DNA from: Anaerolineae bacterium
GTDB lineage: Bacteria; Chloroflexota; Anaerolineae; 4572-78; J111
Reading direction: 5' to 3'
Assembly: GCA_023382535.1 (NCBI GenBank)
Contig: JAHDWA010000011.1
Coordinates: 94,248 to 158,247, forward strand
Length of the DNA: 64,000 nucleotides
Below the pieces are notes generated by a model. It made no database searches and was not told where the DNA came from. It saw only the letters and a program-made list of their open reading frames with translations. The position numbers were made by a program, and so were the translations under genes. Below, in pieces: positions 25,555 through 34,122 of this stretch. Within the stretch, counting starts at the first letter, position 1; each line of letters starts with the position of its first letter.

Positions 25555-27324
25555 ATGTACAGTCTGAACATTGACCCCAACAACCCTGCCGGCAATCCCG
25601 ACCCGGCAGAGTTGCGCGACCTCGGCGTGGAAATGGTCCGCTATACCTTTTACGACCGCAGCGGCGGGGAACAGGTTGATCCGGCCAGAGTGGATTTTTA
25701 CCGCCAAAAGGCGAAAAGCTATCAAGATGCCGGCGTCGGCTCCCTGATCATCCTGACCTACGACACCTACCCCGGCAAGCCTCCCTTTGCCGACAATTGG
25801 GATAATTACATTGCCCGCTTCGCCCAACGGGCCGGACAGATTGCTCAGGCGATGGCTTCTTTTAAACCGGCCTATCAAATCTGGAATGAACCCGACCATG
25901 ACCGTAAAAATATCGGCACGAGTTATGATCCCTGCCTGCGGGAAGAGGTGTTTGGCCAGATGCTGCGCCGCACCCGTGATGCGATCAAAGGGGCTGACCC
26001 CAAGGCAGTGATTGTTACCGGCGGCCTCTGTTCCGGCGACCCTGGCTGGCTGACGACGGTCATCAAATCGGCCGGGGGCAAGCTGCCCGCCGACGTCGTC
26101 GCCTTTCACCCCTACGGCCAGCGCCCCGAACCCGATTGGCCCAACCCAAACTGGGCCTTTGGTTATGTTGGTAAGCTGATCAATGACTACTATAAGGCCG
26201 GCGGCAAAAAGCCCATCTGGATTACCGAGATGGGAGTCAAAGAGGAAGACATTGACCACGACCGCGAGCAGGCTGCCGAATTTTTGCGCCGCTACTACCG
26301 CCGCATCATCAGCCAGTACAGCGACAAAGTCGAGGAACTGTTTTGGTTCTGCTACGGCGACGGCATGGTCTCGCCTTTTGGCCTTGTCGAAGCCGGCGGC
26401 AATCGCAAGCCGGCCTATAACGCCTTCCGCCAGGCCGTAGTAGCCCGCGCCCAGTGGACCCCGGCGCCGGTCCTTGCCGCTGCTCCCCCACCGCCGCCCC
26501 CGCCGCCGGTTCAGCCGGTCGCCCCACCTCCTCCGCCGCCGGTGGTGGCTCCCCCGCCGCCTCCATCCCCAAGCCAGCCGGCAGCGCCTGCTCCAGCGCC
26601 AGCAGCCCAGGGGCAAGATTTCGCCCAACTCTTGACCCAAATGTCGGGCCTGCAAAGCCTGGTCCAGCAGCTCCAGGCTCAACTGGCTCAATTGCAGGGG
26701 CAGGTGCAGCAGTTGTCCGGCCAACAGACCGATTTGCAAGCTCGGGTTCAGCAGTTATTTGCCCAGGCGCCTGCCTCAACGACAGCACCTGGTATCCCTC
26801 CGGCTCCCCCACCTGTGACCAGGCCCGCGCCGGTCATCCAAGACATCACGACTCAGTTGAAACGCGACCCCAGCAAGCAGTTTCCAACGCGTTCGCTGGA
26901 CCAGATTCAAATGCTGGTTATTCACCACACCGCCGTCGCCCCCACCGTTGGCGCCGACCGCATTGCCGCTCACCGGGTGGACAAGCAGGGCTGGCCCGGC
27001 ATTGGCTACCATTACTTTATCACCGCCGATGGCCAGCTTCAACAAACGAATGAATTAACGACGGTCGCCAGCCACGCCGGTGACTACAATCCGATTGCTA
27101 TCGGCATTTGTTTTGCCGGGGATTTCACCCAGGCTTCCCCTACGCCCGCCCAAATTGAGGCCGGGGCGCAGCTCATTGCCTGGCTGTTACGGGAGCGCAA
27201 TCTCTCGCTCTCCTCTGTTTTCGGCTACAAGGAACTGGTCAATACCCAGAGTCCGGGCGCGCAGTGGGACTCCGGGGCGCGCTGGGGCGATCAGTTGCGC
27301 GATAGAATCCAGACCCAGATGTGA
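25555..27324 (+). CDS. Glycoside hydrolase fused to a PGRP/amidase-2-like domain
   Basis: Protein of 589 residues. The N-terminal TIM-barrel-like glycoside hydrolase (about 1-300) has acid/base Glu112 in IWNEPDH and nucleophile Glu225 in WITEMG, as in clan-A enzymes such as GH39 or GH5. A Pro-rich linker (about 309-348) and a Gln-rich coiled coil (about 360-402) join it to a peptidoglycan-recognition domain (about 435-585). That domain keeps VIHHTAV (His457, His458) and SHAGDYN, but has Tyr558 where a zinc His is usual (GYKEL) and Ser566 where a Cys is usual (TQSPG). No signal peptide is visible, so export is unexplained. Confidence 0.8.
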   Translation: MYSLNIDPNNPAGNPDPAELRDLGVEMVRYTFYDRSGGEQVDPARVDFYRQKAKSYQDAGVGSLIILTYDTYPGKPPFADNWDNYIARFAQRAGQIAQAMASFKPAYQIWNEPDHDRKNIGTSYDPCLREEVFGQMLRRTRDAIKGADPKAVIVTGGLCSGDPGWLTTVIKSAGGKLPADVVAFHPYGQRPEPDWPNPNWAFGYVGKLINDYYKAGGKKPIWITEMGVKEEDIDHDREQAAEFLRRYYRRIISQYSDKVEELFWFCYGDGMVSPFGLVEAGGNRKPAYNAFRQAVVARAQWTPAPVLAAAPPPPPPPPVQPVAPPPPPPVVAPPPPPSPSQPAAPAPAPAAQGQDFAQLLTQMSGLQSLVQQLQAQLAQLQGQVQQLSGQQTDLQARVQQLFAQAPASTTAPGIPPAPPPVTRPAPVIQDITTQLKRDPSKQFPTRSLDQIQMLVIHHTAVAPTVGADRIAAHRVDKQGWPGIGYHYFITADGQLQQTNELTTVASHAGDYNPIAIGICFAGDFTQASPTPAQIEAGAQLIAWLLRERNLSLSSVFGYKELVNTQSPGAQWDSGARWGDQLRDRIQTQM

Positions 27325-27420
27325 CCTCCGCTTTTTTGTAGCCAAACTACGAATATTTGGTGCTGTGACAGCCTATAATTACCTATAGAATCGGGAGAAG
27401 TCGGTAAAGGAAGTATTGCC

Positions 27421-28185
27421 GTGCAAGAATTGACCGATCTGTGGACTTTTGTGACCGCCTGGTATAACCTGCCCTTCAGCCTGGCTCTGCTGGCCTTCCT
27501 TGGCTTATCCGCGTTGCAGTTTGTCGGCCTGGACCACGATCATGATGCCGATATGGATGCCGATGCCGGTCTCGATTTGGACCATGATCTGGATTTAGAC
27601 CATGACCTTGACCTGGATCATGACCTGGACCTAGACCACGACCTGGACCTGGACCACGATGCTGACCTCGATCATGATCTGGATCACGACGTTGACCACT
27701 CCCTGGACGGCGCGCCAGCCTGGCTGGGAGTGCTGGAATTTCTGGGGGTAGGTCACGCCCCGGTGACCATGATTTTGCTGGTTCTGCTGGGCAGCTTTGG
27801 CCTTTTGGGTTGGATAGTGAACTGGTTCCTGCTGGGGGCAATTCCGGCCTACTCCGGTTGGGTCTTGGTTGGAGCTATGCTTGGGGCGCTGCTCATTTCA
27901 GCCTGGTTCACCTCGCGTGCGGCTCGTTTGATTGGCCGGGCCATCCCCACCTTTGCCAGCACGGCCACTTCTGCTTCGCAGCTCGTAGCCCGGCGCGGTT
28001 GGGTAGTTAGCAGCCAGGTAGATCATACGTACGGTCAGGTCAAAGTACGTGACCCCAGCGGCACACAAATCACCGTTTTTGCCAGAGTTGATCCGGGTAA
28101 ACCGCCCATTCCCCGCGACTCGGAAGTTTACCTGGTTGATTACGACGCAGCTAAAAGAGTTTATACTGTTGTCCCACCGGATTGA
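27421..28185 (+). CDS. NfeD/YqiJ-like membrane protein with Asp/His repeat
   Basis: Protein of 254 residues with a GTG start. A first helix (about 16-36) is followed by a striking acidic loop (about 38-93) made of five near-identical LDLDHD units and flanking DHD steps, then two or three helices (about 105-165). The C-terminal OB-fold-like domain (about 185-250: QVKVRDPSGTQITVFARV, SEVYLVDYD) is as in NfeD proteins that partner flotillins. The flotillin gene follows after 54 nt. The repeat offers many His/Asp ligands and may bind a divalent metal; its side of the membrane is not certain. Confidence 0.75.
   Translation: MQELTDLWTFVTAWYNLPFSLALLAFLGLSALQFVGLDHDHDADMDADAGLDLDHDLDLDHDLDLDHDLDLDHDLDLDHDADLDHDLDHDVDHSLDGAPAWLGVLEFLGVGHAPVTMILLVLLGSFGLLGWIVNWFLLGAIPAYSGWVLVGAMLGALLISAWFTSRAARLIGRAIPTFASTATSASQLVARRGWVVSSQVDHTYGQVKVRDPSGTQITVFARVDPGKPPIPRDSEVYLVDYDAAKRVYTVVPPD
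27565..27690 (+). repeat. Coding minisatellite (about 18-nt units, LDLDHD)
   Basis: Consecutive units close to CTGGACCTGGACCACGAC encode the LDLDHD repeat. Codons vary between units, so the array is not brand new, but its length could still vary between strains. Confidence 0.75.
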
Positions 28186-28190
28186 AATGT

Positions 28191-28220
28191 AATTCATGTT
28201 TCACGCATTACGTGTTACCC
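28191..28220 (+). repeat. Short heptamer run (GTTTCAC / ATTACGT words)
   Basis: The words TTCATGT TTCACGC ATTACGT GTTACCC follow in 7-nt register in the 54-nt gap before flotillin. Only one arm is present. A perfect TAAGGAGGT ribosome site follows at about 28223-28231. Confidence 0.45.
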
Positions 28221-28239
28221 TGCTAAGGAGGTAAATATC

Positions 28240-30354
28240 ATGGGTACTTTTTTACTTATCGCCGTTGGAGTTGCTTTTGCCTTTATCGTCTTACTGGTCT
28301 TTTTCGCCCTGATTGCCAAATCTTACGTAAAAGCGCCGGCTAACCGGGCCTTTGTACGTACTGGCCGGGGCGCGCAGCCCAAAGTGGTGATGAACGGGGG
28401 CGCTTTTGTGTTTGGCTTGGTCCACGAAATCACCTGGGTGGACCTGGGCACCATGGCTATTGAAATCGAGCGCACCGAGCAGAATGCCTTACTCACCCGC
28501 GATCCCCAGTACGCCGATATTCGGGCCATTTTTTATATCAAAGTCAACCCGACTATTGAAGGCATTGTTGACGCCGCCCGCACTATTGGCGGCAAAGCGG
28601 TGGATGCGATGGCGGTCAAACAGTTGGTAGATGCCAAGTTGGATGGCGCCTTGCGCGACGTGGCCGCTACCTTTACCCTGATGAGCCTGCACCAGGAACG
28701 GGACAATTTTATCCAGAAAGTGCAGGAACGGGTTAAGGAAGACCTGGAACAAAACGGTCTGGTCCTGGAAAGCGTCAGCATTCTGACCTTGAAGGCCGCC
28801 CGGCAAGGCTCCTTCGGCACCGACGACGTTTTTGGGGCGCAGGTGGCGCGGGCCAACGCCGACGTGATTCAGACGGCCCAGCGCGAGCGCAATGACATCG
28901 AACGCAAGACCGAGATTGAGGTCAAGCAGCGCGATACCAGCACCTCTAAAGAAAAACTAACCCTGGAGCAAGACCTGGCTTTTGCTGCCGCGACCCAGCA
29001 GCGAGAAGTGCAGGCGCGCCAGGCTGCTGAAAAATCCACTGCCGAGAAGTTTATCTACGAACAAGAATTGGCGGCGGAACAGGCTCGCATTGCCAAAGAG
29101 CGGGCCATCAAACTGTCCGAGATTGAAATGGAGCAGACTCTCCTGGTCCAGAGCGAGCGCAAGAACCAGGAATACCAGTCAGCGGAGATTACCCGCAACC
29201 AGGCCATTGAGGTGGCCGAACAGACCAAGCAAATCTCGGTGCTTAAAGAGCAGCAAAAACGGGAAGCGGCTGAAAAAGAACGGTTGATGGTGGCCGCCCA
29301 GCGCGAGCAGGCCGCTCAGGATGTCAAAACCGTCGAGGAGACGGCCCAGGCCAAGCGGCTGGCCCAAATCCAGGTTATCGAAGCTGAACGCGATGCGCAG
29401 AAGGCCATGATTGATCGCAAGAATGCCGTCGAAATTGAGGCGCTCAAGCGGATTCGTGAAGCTGAAGCGCAGGCAGCCGCGCTCAAAGAAATAGCCCAGG
29501 CCGAGTTCGAGGCGGCCCAGAAGCAGGCCGAAACCAAGCGCACCCAGGCCCAGGCCGAAAGTGACGCCGAGAAGATGCGAGCCGACGCCGAACGGGCCCG
29601 CACCAGTGCTGCCGGTCTGGCCGAGGCGGAAGTGCTGCGGGCTAAAGCTGAAGCAGCGCAGTTGCAGGGTATGGCCGAGGCCGAAGTGATCCGGGCCAAA
29701 GCCGATGCGATGCGCGCCGAGGCTGAGGTCATCCGGGCCAAAGGGCTGGCCGAGGCCGAAGCGGTCAAGGCCAAGGGGCTGGCCGAGGCTGAGGGTCAAA
29801 AAGCCAAGGCCGAGGCGCTGGCCGCGTTTGATAACGTCAGCCAGCAGTTGGAGATGCAGCGCCTACAGATTGACGCCCAGATTCAGATCGGCGTGGCCCG
29901 CGCCCAGGCCATCGGCGCGGCCATTGCCAACATGCAAATCAAGATGTTTGGCACGCCCGAAGCTGCCGACAGCATTCTGCGCCTGATGTCCTTTGCCGAA
30001 GGGATGAACGACGTAGTGAATGCGGTTCCGCCGCAAGTACGCGAACTGGGGACGCAGTTGCTTACCAAGGTAGTTGGGAATGGACACGGCAACGGCCAGG
30101 TGCCGCCTGCCTCACCCATGACACTGGAGCAGGTGGCCGTCCTGATGCCGCAGCTCATGGCCCTGGTTGACCGGACCCTGGATGTCAATTCGATTAAGAA
30201 GCAGACGGTCAGCCAGGTCCTCGACCAACTCGAAGCCCAGGCCGGCGAGGCCGACCAGCCGCTTGTGGCCGAAGCCCACGCGGCCCTGGCGGTCCTCCCG
30301 ATTTTGGCCGAGATGAATTTTGAGGATGTGTATTTGCGCTACGTGGGGAAGTAA
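28240..30354 (+). CDS. Flotillin family protein
   Basis: Protein of 704 residues with one N-terminal membrane helix (about 3-27), an SPFH/band-7 domain (about 30-200; NRAFVRTGRGAQPKVVMNGG), and a very long Ala/Glu/Gln-rich coiled coil (about 200-560) with repeats such as AEAEVIRAKADAMRAEAEVI. A C-terminal region (about 560-704) has helical segments. Flotillins form membrane microdomain scaffolds. The perfect ribosome site and the NfeD-like gene directly upstream match the common flotillin operon. Confidence 0.93.
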   Translation: MGTFLLIAVGVAFAFIVLLVFFALIAKSYVKAPANRAFVRTGRGAQPKVVMNGGAFVFGLVHEITWVDLGTMAIEIERTEQNALLTRDPQYADIRAIFYIKVNPTIEGIVDAARTIGGKAVDAMAVKQLVDAKLDGALRDVAATFTLMSLHQERDNFIQKVQERVKEDLEQNGLVLESVSILTLKAARQGSFGTDDVFGAQVARANADVIQTAQRERNDIERKTEIEVKQRDTSTSKEKLTLEQDLAFAAATQQREVQARQAAEKSTAEKFIYEQELAAEQARIAKERAIKLSEIEMEQTLLVQSERKNQEYQSAEITRNQAIEVAEQTKQISVLKEQQKREAAEKERLMVAAQREQAAQDVKTVEETAQAKRLAQIQVIEAERDAQKAMIDRKNAVEIEALKRIREAEAQAAALKEIAQAEFEAAQKQAETKRTQAQAESDAEKMRADAERARTSAAGLAEAEVLRAKAEAAQLQGMAEAEVIRAKADAMRAEAEVIRAKGLAEAEAVKAKGLAEAEGQKAKAEALAAFDNVSQQLEMQRLQIDAQIQIGVARAQAIGAAIANMQIKMFGTPEAADSILRLMSFAEGMNDVVNAVPPQVRELGTQLLTKVVGNGHGNGQVPPASPMTLEQVAVLMPQLMALVDRTLDVNSIKKQTVSQVLDQLEAQAGEADQPLVAEAHAALAVLPILAEMNFEDVYLRYVGK

Positions 30355-30392
30355 AAGGGATGACTTACAAACCCAATCAAGTTAAAAGTCGT

Positions 30393-30444
30393 CTTGCGTA
30401 TTGCGTGTTGCGTAGATTAACGGAACACGCACCACGCACCATGT
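30393..30444. repeat. Intergenic heptamer-word hairpin (TTGCGTR type)
   Basis: The left arm is TTGCGTA TTGCGTG TTGCGTA. The right arm GGAACACGCACCACGCACCA is its inverted form. The arms are separated by only a few bases, so a compact hairpin can form between flotillin and the channel-like gene. Confidence 0.7.
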
Positions 30445-30471
30445 GACTTACGGTTTTTGCAGGTAAGAATT

Positions 30472-30969
30472 GTGTCCCAAAACACCGATCTACTCTACGT
30501 CTTCACCGGCATTTCCAGCGCCCAGGTTATCAGTGCCTTAAACACAGTGCTGAACAAACGGGGCGATGCCGAAGCCCAGGTGGCCGAATGGCTGACGCAC
30601 CGTCCTTTGGAGTCGTTGGGCGGCTTTCTGCTCAGCGCGTCGGCGGCCTTTTACCTGGCCGAGCGCGGTATCAACCCCAAGATTCAGACCTTTGTGGATG
30701 CGCTGTACTACATCAGCACGTGTTTGTCGGTGGGGTACGCCGATATTTTTGCCCAAACCCAAACGGGCAAGCTCATCGCCACCCTGGCGATGACCATCGG
30801 CCCGGCGTTGACCGGCAATGCTCTTGACCCGCCGGGCCGGGCCGAACCGGCCTCGGCCCATAGCCAAGGGTTAATGTTGGAACGGCTTGACGCCATTTTG
30901 GAGGAGTTACGCCAGCAGCGGGGGTCGGCTAAAGCACAAACGCCAGGCCAATCATCACCGCAAACATGA
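30472..30969 (+). CDS. K+-channel-like pore protein with altered selectivity filter
   Basis: Protein of 165 residues. A segment at about 74-116 lines up with the pore helix, filter and inner helix of two-TM potassium channels: DALYYISTCLSVGYAD, then QTGKLIATLAMTIGP. The filter reads SVGYAD (86-91) instead of TVGYGD, so the last glycine is alanine. A weak first helix lies at about 46-63, and the C-terminal tail is helical (LERLDAILEELRQQ). Starting at the GTG with AGGTAAG just upstream is preferred. It follows the flotillin gene and may act in the same membrane domain. Channel activity is uncertain. Confidence 0.6.
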   Translation: MSQNTDLLYVFTGISSAQVISALNTVLNKRGDAEAQVAEWLTHRPLESLGGFLLSASAAFYLAERGINPKIQTFVDALYYISTCLSVGYADIFAQTQTGKLIATLAMTIGPALTGNALDPPGRAEPASAHSQGLMLERLDAILEELRQQRGSAKAQTPGQSSPQT

Positions 30970-31222
30970 TGGCGGAAATGGTCAGGATGGTGGTCAGCTC
31001 GCGATATTCGTGCCGGTACTCTTCGGCAAAATTGACCGCAGCCGCCTTGCGATTGTTCAGCAGGGCAGCCGGAGCAATTCTGGATGATGCCGGCGTGTAA
31101 AGTTCGGTCATCACCGGGGAGGCTGTGTCAACGGCTGGGGTTTCAGCCGGGGCGGCTTTGGGGGAAATTGGTTTTTGCTTTTCAACTTCGAAACGTCGCT
31201 CGCGGCGGGTTCTTTTAGCCAT
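30929..31222 (-). CDS. Small tail-anchored membrane protein, unknown
   Basis: Protein of 97 residues with a basic N terminus (AKRTRRERRFEVEKQK), a Pro/Ala-rich middle and one C-terminal helix (about 75-97, TILTISAIMFAVMIGLAF). GAAGG upstream supports the ATG at 31222. Its 3' end overlaps the 3' end of the convergent channel-like gene by 41 nt. Family not recognised. Confidence 0.5.
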   Translation of the reverse strand: MAKRTRRERRFEVEKQKPISPKAAPAETPAVDTASPVMTELYTPASSRIAPAALLNNRKAAAVNFAEEYRHEYRELTTILTISAIMFAVMIGLAFVL

Positions 31223-31243
31223 AGTAACCTTCTTCATCATCAA

Positions 31244-31270
31244 CCGGGGCAGGTCTGTGACCTGCCCCGG
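31244..31270. repeat. Perfect 12-bp stem palindrome (CCGGGGCAGGTC)
   Basis: CCGGGGCAGGTC, a TGT loop and GACCTGCCCCGG form a perfect hairpin between the sortase gene and the next minus-strand gene. No T-tract follows on either strand, so it is listed as a repeat-type palindrome rather than a terminator. Confidence 0.65.
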
Positions 31271-31310
31271 CGCATTTATCTAACAAAGCTGAATTATAGC
31301 ACGCGCTGGC

Positions 31311-32330
31311 TTATTCGGCTAATTCGCCGATGACGACGATGCGGTGGGTGTCAACCAGATAGGGGTAGCAGGTTTGCAGGGTGGCGACCGGCTCGGTGGT
31401 GGGCAGCATCACCTCGACGTCGGTCGGGTTAATAATCCGCTTTTCTTTGACCACATAGCGGAACTTTTGCTCCCCGGCATAGATGAAATACTCGTCGCCA
31501 ATCTCCATCTTTTCCAGGTAACGAAATATTTCGCCGAAGATATCGTTGTGCGCGGCCAGATACAGATTGCCCCGCTCGCCGGGGTTGGCGCTGCCGGGGA
31601 GATGGCCGACACCCTTCTTCAAATCCTCCCAGGCAACGCCGTTGATGATCGGTGCGTCTACATTGATTTTAGGAATGATAATGCGGGTCGGACTTTTCGC
31701 CGTCGGCTTGACCTCAATCGGTACGGCTGCCCCACCCGTGGTGGAGGTTTGGACCCACTGCTGCAAGTGCAAAGGGACATCGGGGGCGGCCCCGCCGGGC
31801 GAGGTAGGCGGAGTATGGCCGCCGGGCAGGCGGCTCAAGGTAATCGGTGGGGGCGCGACGGTGGGTGTCGGCAGTTCCTGTTGAAGCGCACTCTGCTGCG
31901 CCAGCGAAACCTCGGCATTTAACTCTTTGAGGTTGAAATAGGAGGCGATCAGCACACCTACCAGGCCGAGTAGGGCGACTACTTCCAGGCTCAAAAGCAG
32001 ACCGTCTCTGACTTTTTTGGCCTGGCTGCGCTCCTTTGCCGGCACAGCGCTGGCTTTACGCTGGCCGAACAACCCGCGCAATGGCTGGATCGTCGCCGTA
32101 TGAAAGCCGGGGGCAGCAATCGGCGGATTTTTTGACCAGGAAGTGGGCGGCTGAGGCGACGTTGCTGGATGGATGGGCGGTGTATCCCGGCCTACCAAAG
32201 CTTCATTAACCGAGCGGCCCTGACTGGAGAGGCGTTGAAACCGTTCCAGACGAGATTGCCGCCGTTTCAGCAGCAACGCCTTCTCCAATTCTTCAACGCT
32301 CAAATCTTCCAGCTTGCGTTTGCCAAACAT
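31311..32330 (-). CDS. Sortase with long cytoplasmic N-terminal region
   Basis: Transpeptidase-family protein of 339 residues. About 125 soluble, basic N-terminal residues (starting MFGKRKLEDLSVEELEKALL) precede one membrane helix (about 130-155). A Pro/Thr-rich stalk and the sortase barrel follow (about 215-339) with His261 in LAAHND, Cys321 in LQTCYP and Arg330 in DTHRIVV. Class D/E-like by its TLxTC surroundings. A longer frame starts 23 codons upstream but is encoded by a dispersed repeat, so the inner ATG is used. The substrate motif is unknown. Confidence 0.85.
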   Translation of the reverse strand: MFGKRKLEDLSVEELEKALLLKRRQSRLERFQRLSSQGRSVNEALVGRDTPPIHPATSPQPPTSWSKNPPIAAPGFHTATIQPLRGLFGQRKASAVPAKERSQAKKVRDGLLLSLEVVALLGLVGVLIASYFNLKELNAEVSLAQQSALQQELPTPTVAPPPITLSRLPGGHTPPTSPGGAAPDVPLHLQQWVQTSTTGGAAVPIEVKPTAKSPTRIIIPKINVDAPIINGVAWEDLKKGVGHLPGSANPGERGNLYLAAHNDIFGEIFRYLEKMEIGDEYFIYAGEQKFRYVVKEKRIINPTDVEVMLPTTEPVATLQTCYPYLVDTHRIVVIGELAE

Positions 32331-32343
32331 CGTTACCCCGGTG

Positions 32344-32425
32344 GATAGTAAACAGAGAACAGTTATCAGTAAACAGACAAATTTCTGATTACTAACCACT
32401 GATTACTGACTACTGGCTGCTGATA
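32344..32425. repeat. Intergenic heptamer-word hairpin (CAGTAAA / CAGTAAT type)
   Basis: The left arm is GTAAACA GAGAACA GTTATCA GTAAACA in exact 7-nt register. The right arm (about 32383-32418) reads inversely as CAGTAGT CAGTAAT CAGTGGT TAGTAAT. The words resemble the heptanucleotide STRR repeats of filamentous cyanobacteria. It lies in the sortase 5' region. Confidence 0.7.
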
Positions 32426-32508
32426 TTATGTCACGTTGTTATTGTAAAACGGGGAGTCTTTTTTGTCAAACGAGATATTTACGGAGGGGCAGGCTAACGC
32501 AGGGCGAA

Positions 32509-34122
32509 CTAAGTTTTGGGCAAAAACCGTTTGAGTAATGAAGTAAGCAGCGATAACTCATGTACTCGCAGCAGATACAAAGCCAGCAGGTAAACTCCAC
32601 CACCCAAGCCGCTCAGCAAGCCAACCAGGGTCACTTCCGCCACTAGGCTGTCAGGCGGCAGCCAGCCTTTCACAAAGGGGAGAGCCAGCCAGAGCACGGC
32701 GGCCATAACCAGGGCAGCCGCCCCTGCTTTGAGTGTAGTCCAGCCAAGGTTGTGGCCGCGCAACGGGGCCAGCCGGCTGACCAGCCAGAGCATGACCAGG
32801 GCGTGCCCGGTCAGTTGGACGCTGTTGGCCAGCACTAAGTCGGTCATTTGCATGGGCCGGGCCAAGCTGGGCAGGAGAGCGGCAACCAGGTAAAAACCGA
32901 CTCCCAGCAGTCCGACCAAAGCCGGGGTGAGGGTGTTTTGACGAGCATAAAAGGCAAAGATCAGGGGCTGGTCAATGGCAGCAAAGGTCAGGCCGAAAAG
33001 ATACAGGCGCAGGGCCAGGGCGGTTTGCCGGGTGTCGAAGGCCGTAAAATCGCCATGCTGGAAGAGCAAAGCCACAACCGGCTCGGCCAGGATGAACAAG
33101 GCCACCGCCGCCGGAATGGTCAGCACCAGGACCAGCCGCAGGCCGGCGGTCAGGGTATTCATAAATTCGGTCAATGTATCGGCGCTGGCGGAGGCCAGGC
33201 GGGAGAGAGTCGGCAGGATAGCCAGGGAGATGGCCGCTGAGATCAGGCCCAGGGGAAATTGAATGATGGTGGTCGCAAACTGCATCCAGGCTATACTCTG
33301 CTCGCCCGTGCGCGAGGCAAAGTTCCGATCCAGGGCAATGGCGATCTGGCTGATAACCAGGCCCAAAATGACCGGCAGGTAAAGTTTGCCCAACCGGCGC
33401 AGGGCCGGATGGTGGAGGTCGAACACAAGGCGGAGCCTGGCATCACGCAGCCCTGGCAGTTGTAGGGCCACTTGCAGCAGCGCCCCCAGGAGTAACCCCA
33501 CGGCCAGCGCCTCGATACCCCAATCCAAAACGAGCGCCCCCAGCAGGGCGACTGTGACAATGGTGGCGTTGAAAACAGCGGCGGTGAAGGCCGGCAGAGC
33601 AAAACGCTTGAGGGCATAGAGCAGGCCGGTGATAATACCGGAGAGGCTGAGAAAAAGCACCGCTGGGGTCGTCAGGCGCATCAAGCGGGCGGTCGCGGCC
33701 AGCAATTCCTGGTCAAACCCGCCGGCCATAAGGAAAGCGACTTGAGGCGCGACCAGTTCGATCAGGAGGACAATCAGGCCCAAAACCACGACAGCCAGGC
33801 TCAGGACCAGGCTGGCCAGATGCCACAGCCCGGCCCGGTCGCGCTCCGCCTGTTCTGAAAAAACCGGGACGAGCGCACTGCTGACCATCCCGCCGACCAG
33901 CAGGTCGTAAAGCATGGTCGGGATGATCTGCGCCACCCGAAAGGCGGAGACCAATCCTGTTGCGCCAAACAGGTTGGCAATAACCGTTTCTCGGGCCAGC
34001 CCCAAAATCCGGCTGACCACATTGCCAGCGGCAATCACCGCCGCCGCGCGAGCCATGCCGGCAGTTTCAGGGGAGGAGGGGGCAAGCGGGGGAGGAGAGG
34101 CCAGGGGTGTTTGAGCCGCCAT
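32509..34122 (-). CDS. murJ: Lipid II flippase MurJ
   Basis: MurJ/MVIN family protein of 537 residues with about 14 helices across the whole length. It has the N-terminal signature ARAAAVIAAGNVVSRILGLARE and IIPTMLYDLLVGGMVSSALVPVFSE. It moves lipid II across the membrane for peptidoglycan synthesis. The first 20 residues are Pro/Ser-rich and derive from a G-rich tract (34073-34100) like the in-frame insertions elsewhere. Its ATG overlaps the hspR stop by one base (TGATG), which implies translational coupling. Confidence 0.93.
   Translation of the reverse strand: MAAQTPLASPPPLAPSSPETAGMARAAAVIAAGNVVSRILGLARETVIANLFGATGLVSAFRVAQIIPTMLYDLLVGGMVSSALVPVFSEQAERDRAGLWHLASLVLSLAVVVLGLIVLLIELVAPQVAFLMAGGFDQELLAATARLMRLTTPAVLFLSLSGIITGLLYALKRFALPAFTAAVFNATIVTVALLGALVLDWGIEALAVGLLLGALLQVALQLPGLRDARLRLVFDLHHPALRRLGKLYLPVILGLVISQIAIALDRNFASRTGEQSIAWMQFATTIIQFPLGLISAAISLAILPTLSRLASASADTLTEFMNTLTAGLRLVLVLTIPAAVALFILAEPVVALLFQHGDFTAFDTRQTALALRLYLFGLTFAAIDQPLIFAFYARQNTLTPALVGLLGVGFYLVAALLPSLARPMQMTDLVLANSVQLTGHALVMLWLVSRLAPLRGHNLGWTTLKAGAAALVMAAVLWLALPFVKGWLPPDSLVAEVTLVGLLSGLGGGVYLLALYLLRVHELSLLTSLLKRFLPKT

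Noticed and set aside
25498..26739. A 413-residue open frame on minus opposite the glycoside hydrolase
   Set aside because: Composition (Arg/Gly/Leu runs opposite a Pro-rich linker) and the intact hydrolase motifs on plus show it is a shadow.
27565..27690. Possible CRISPR array
   Set aside because: Units are contiguous, about 18 nt, coding and without unique spacers.
32331..32399. A 23-residue N-terminal extension of the sortase
   Set aside because: It is encoded by the CAGTAAA-type dispersed hairpin; the inner ATG at 32330 gives the natural N terminus.
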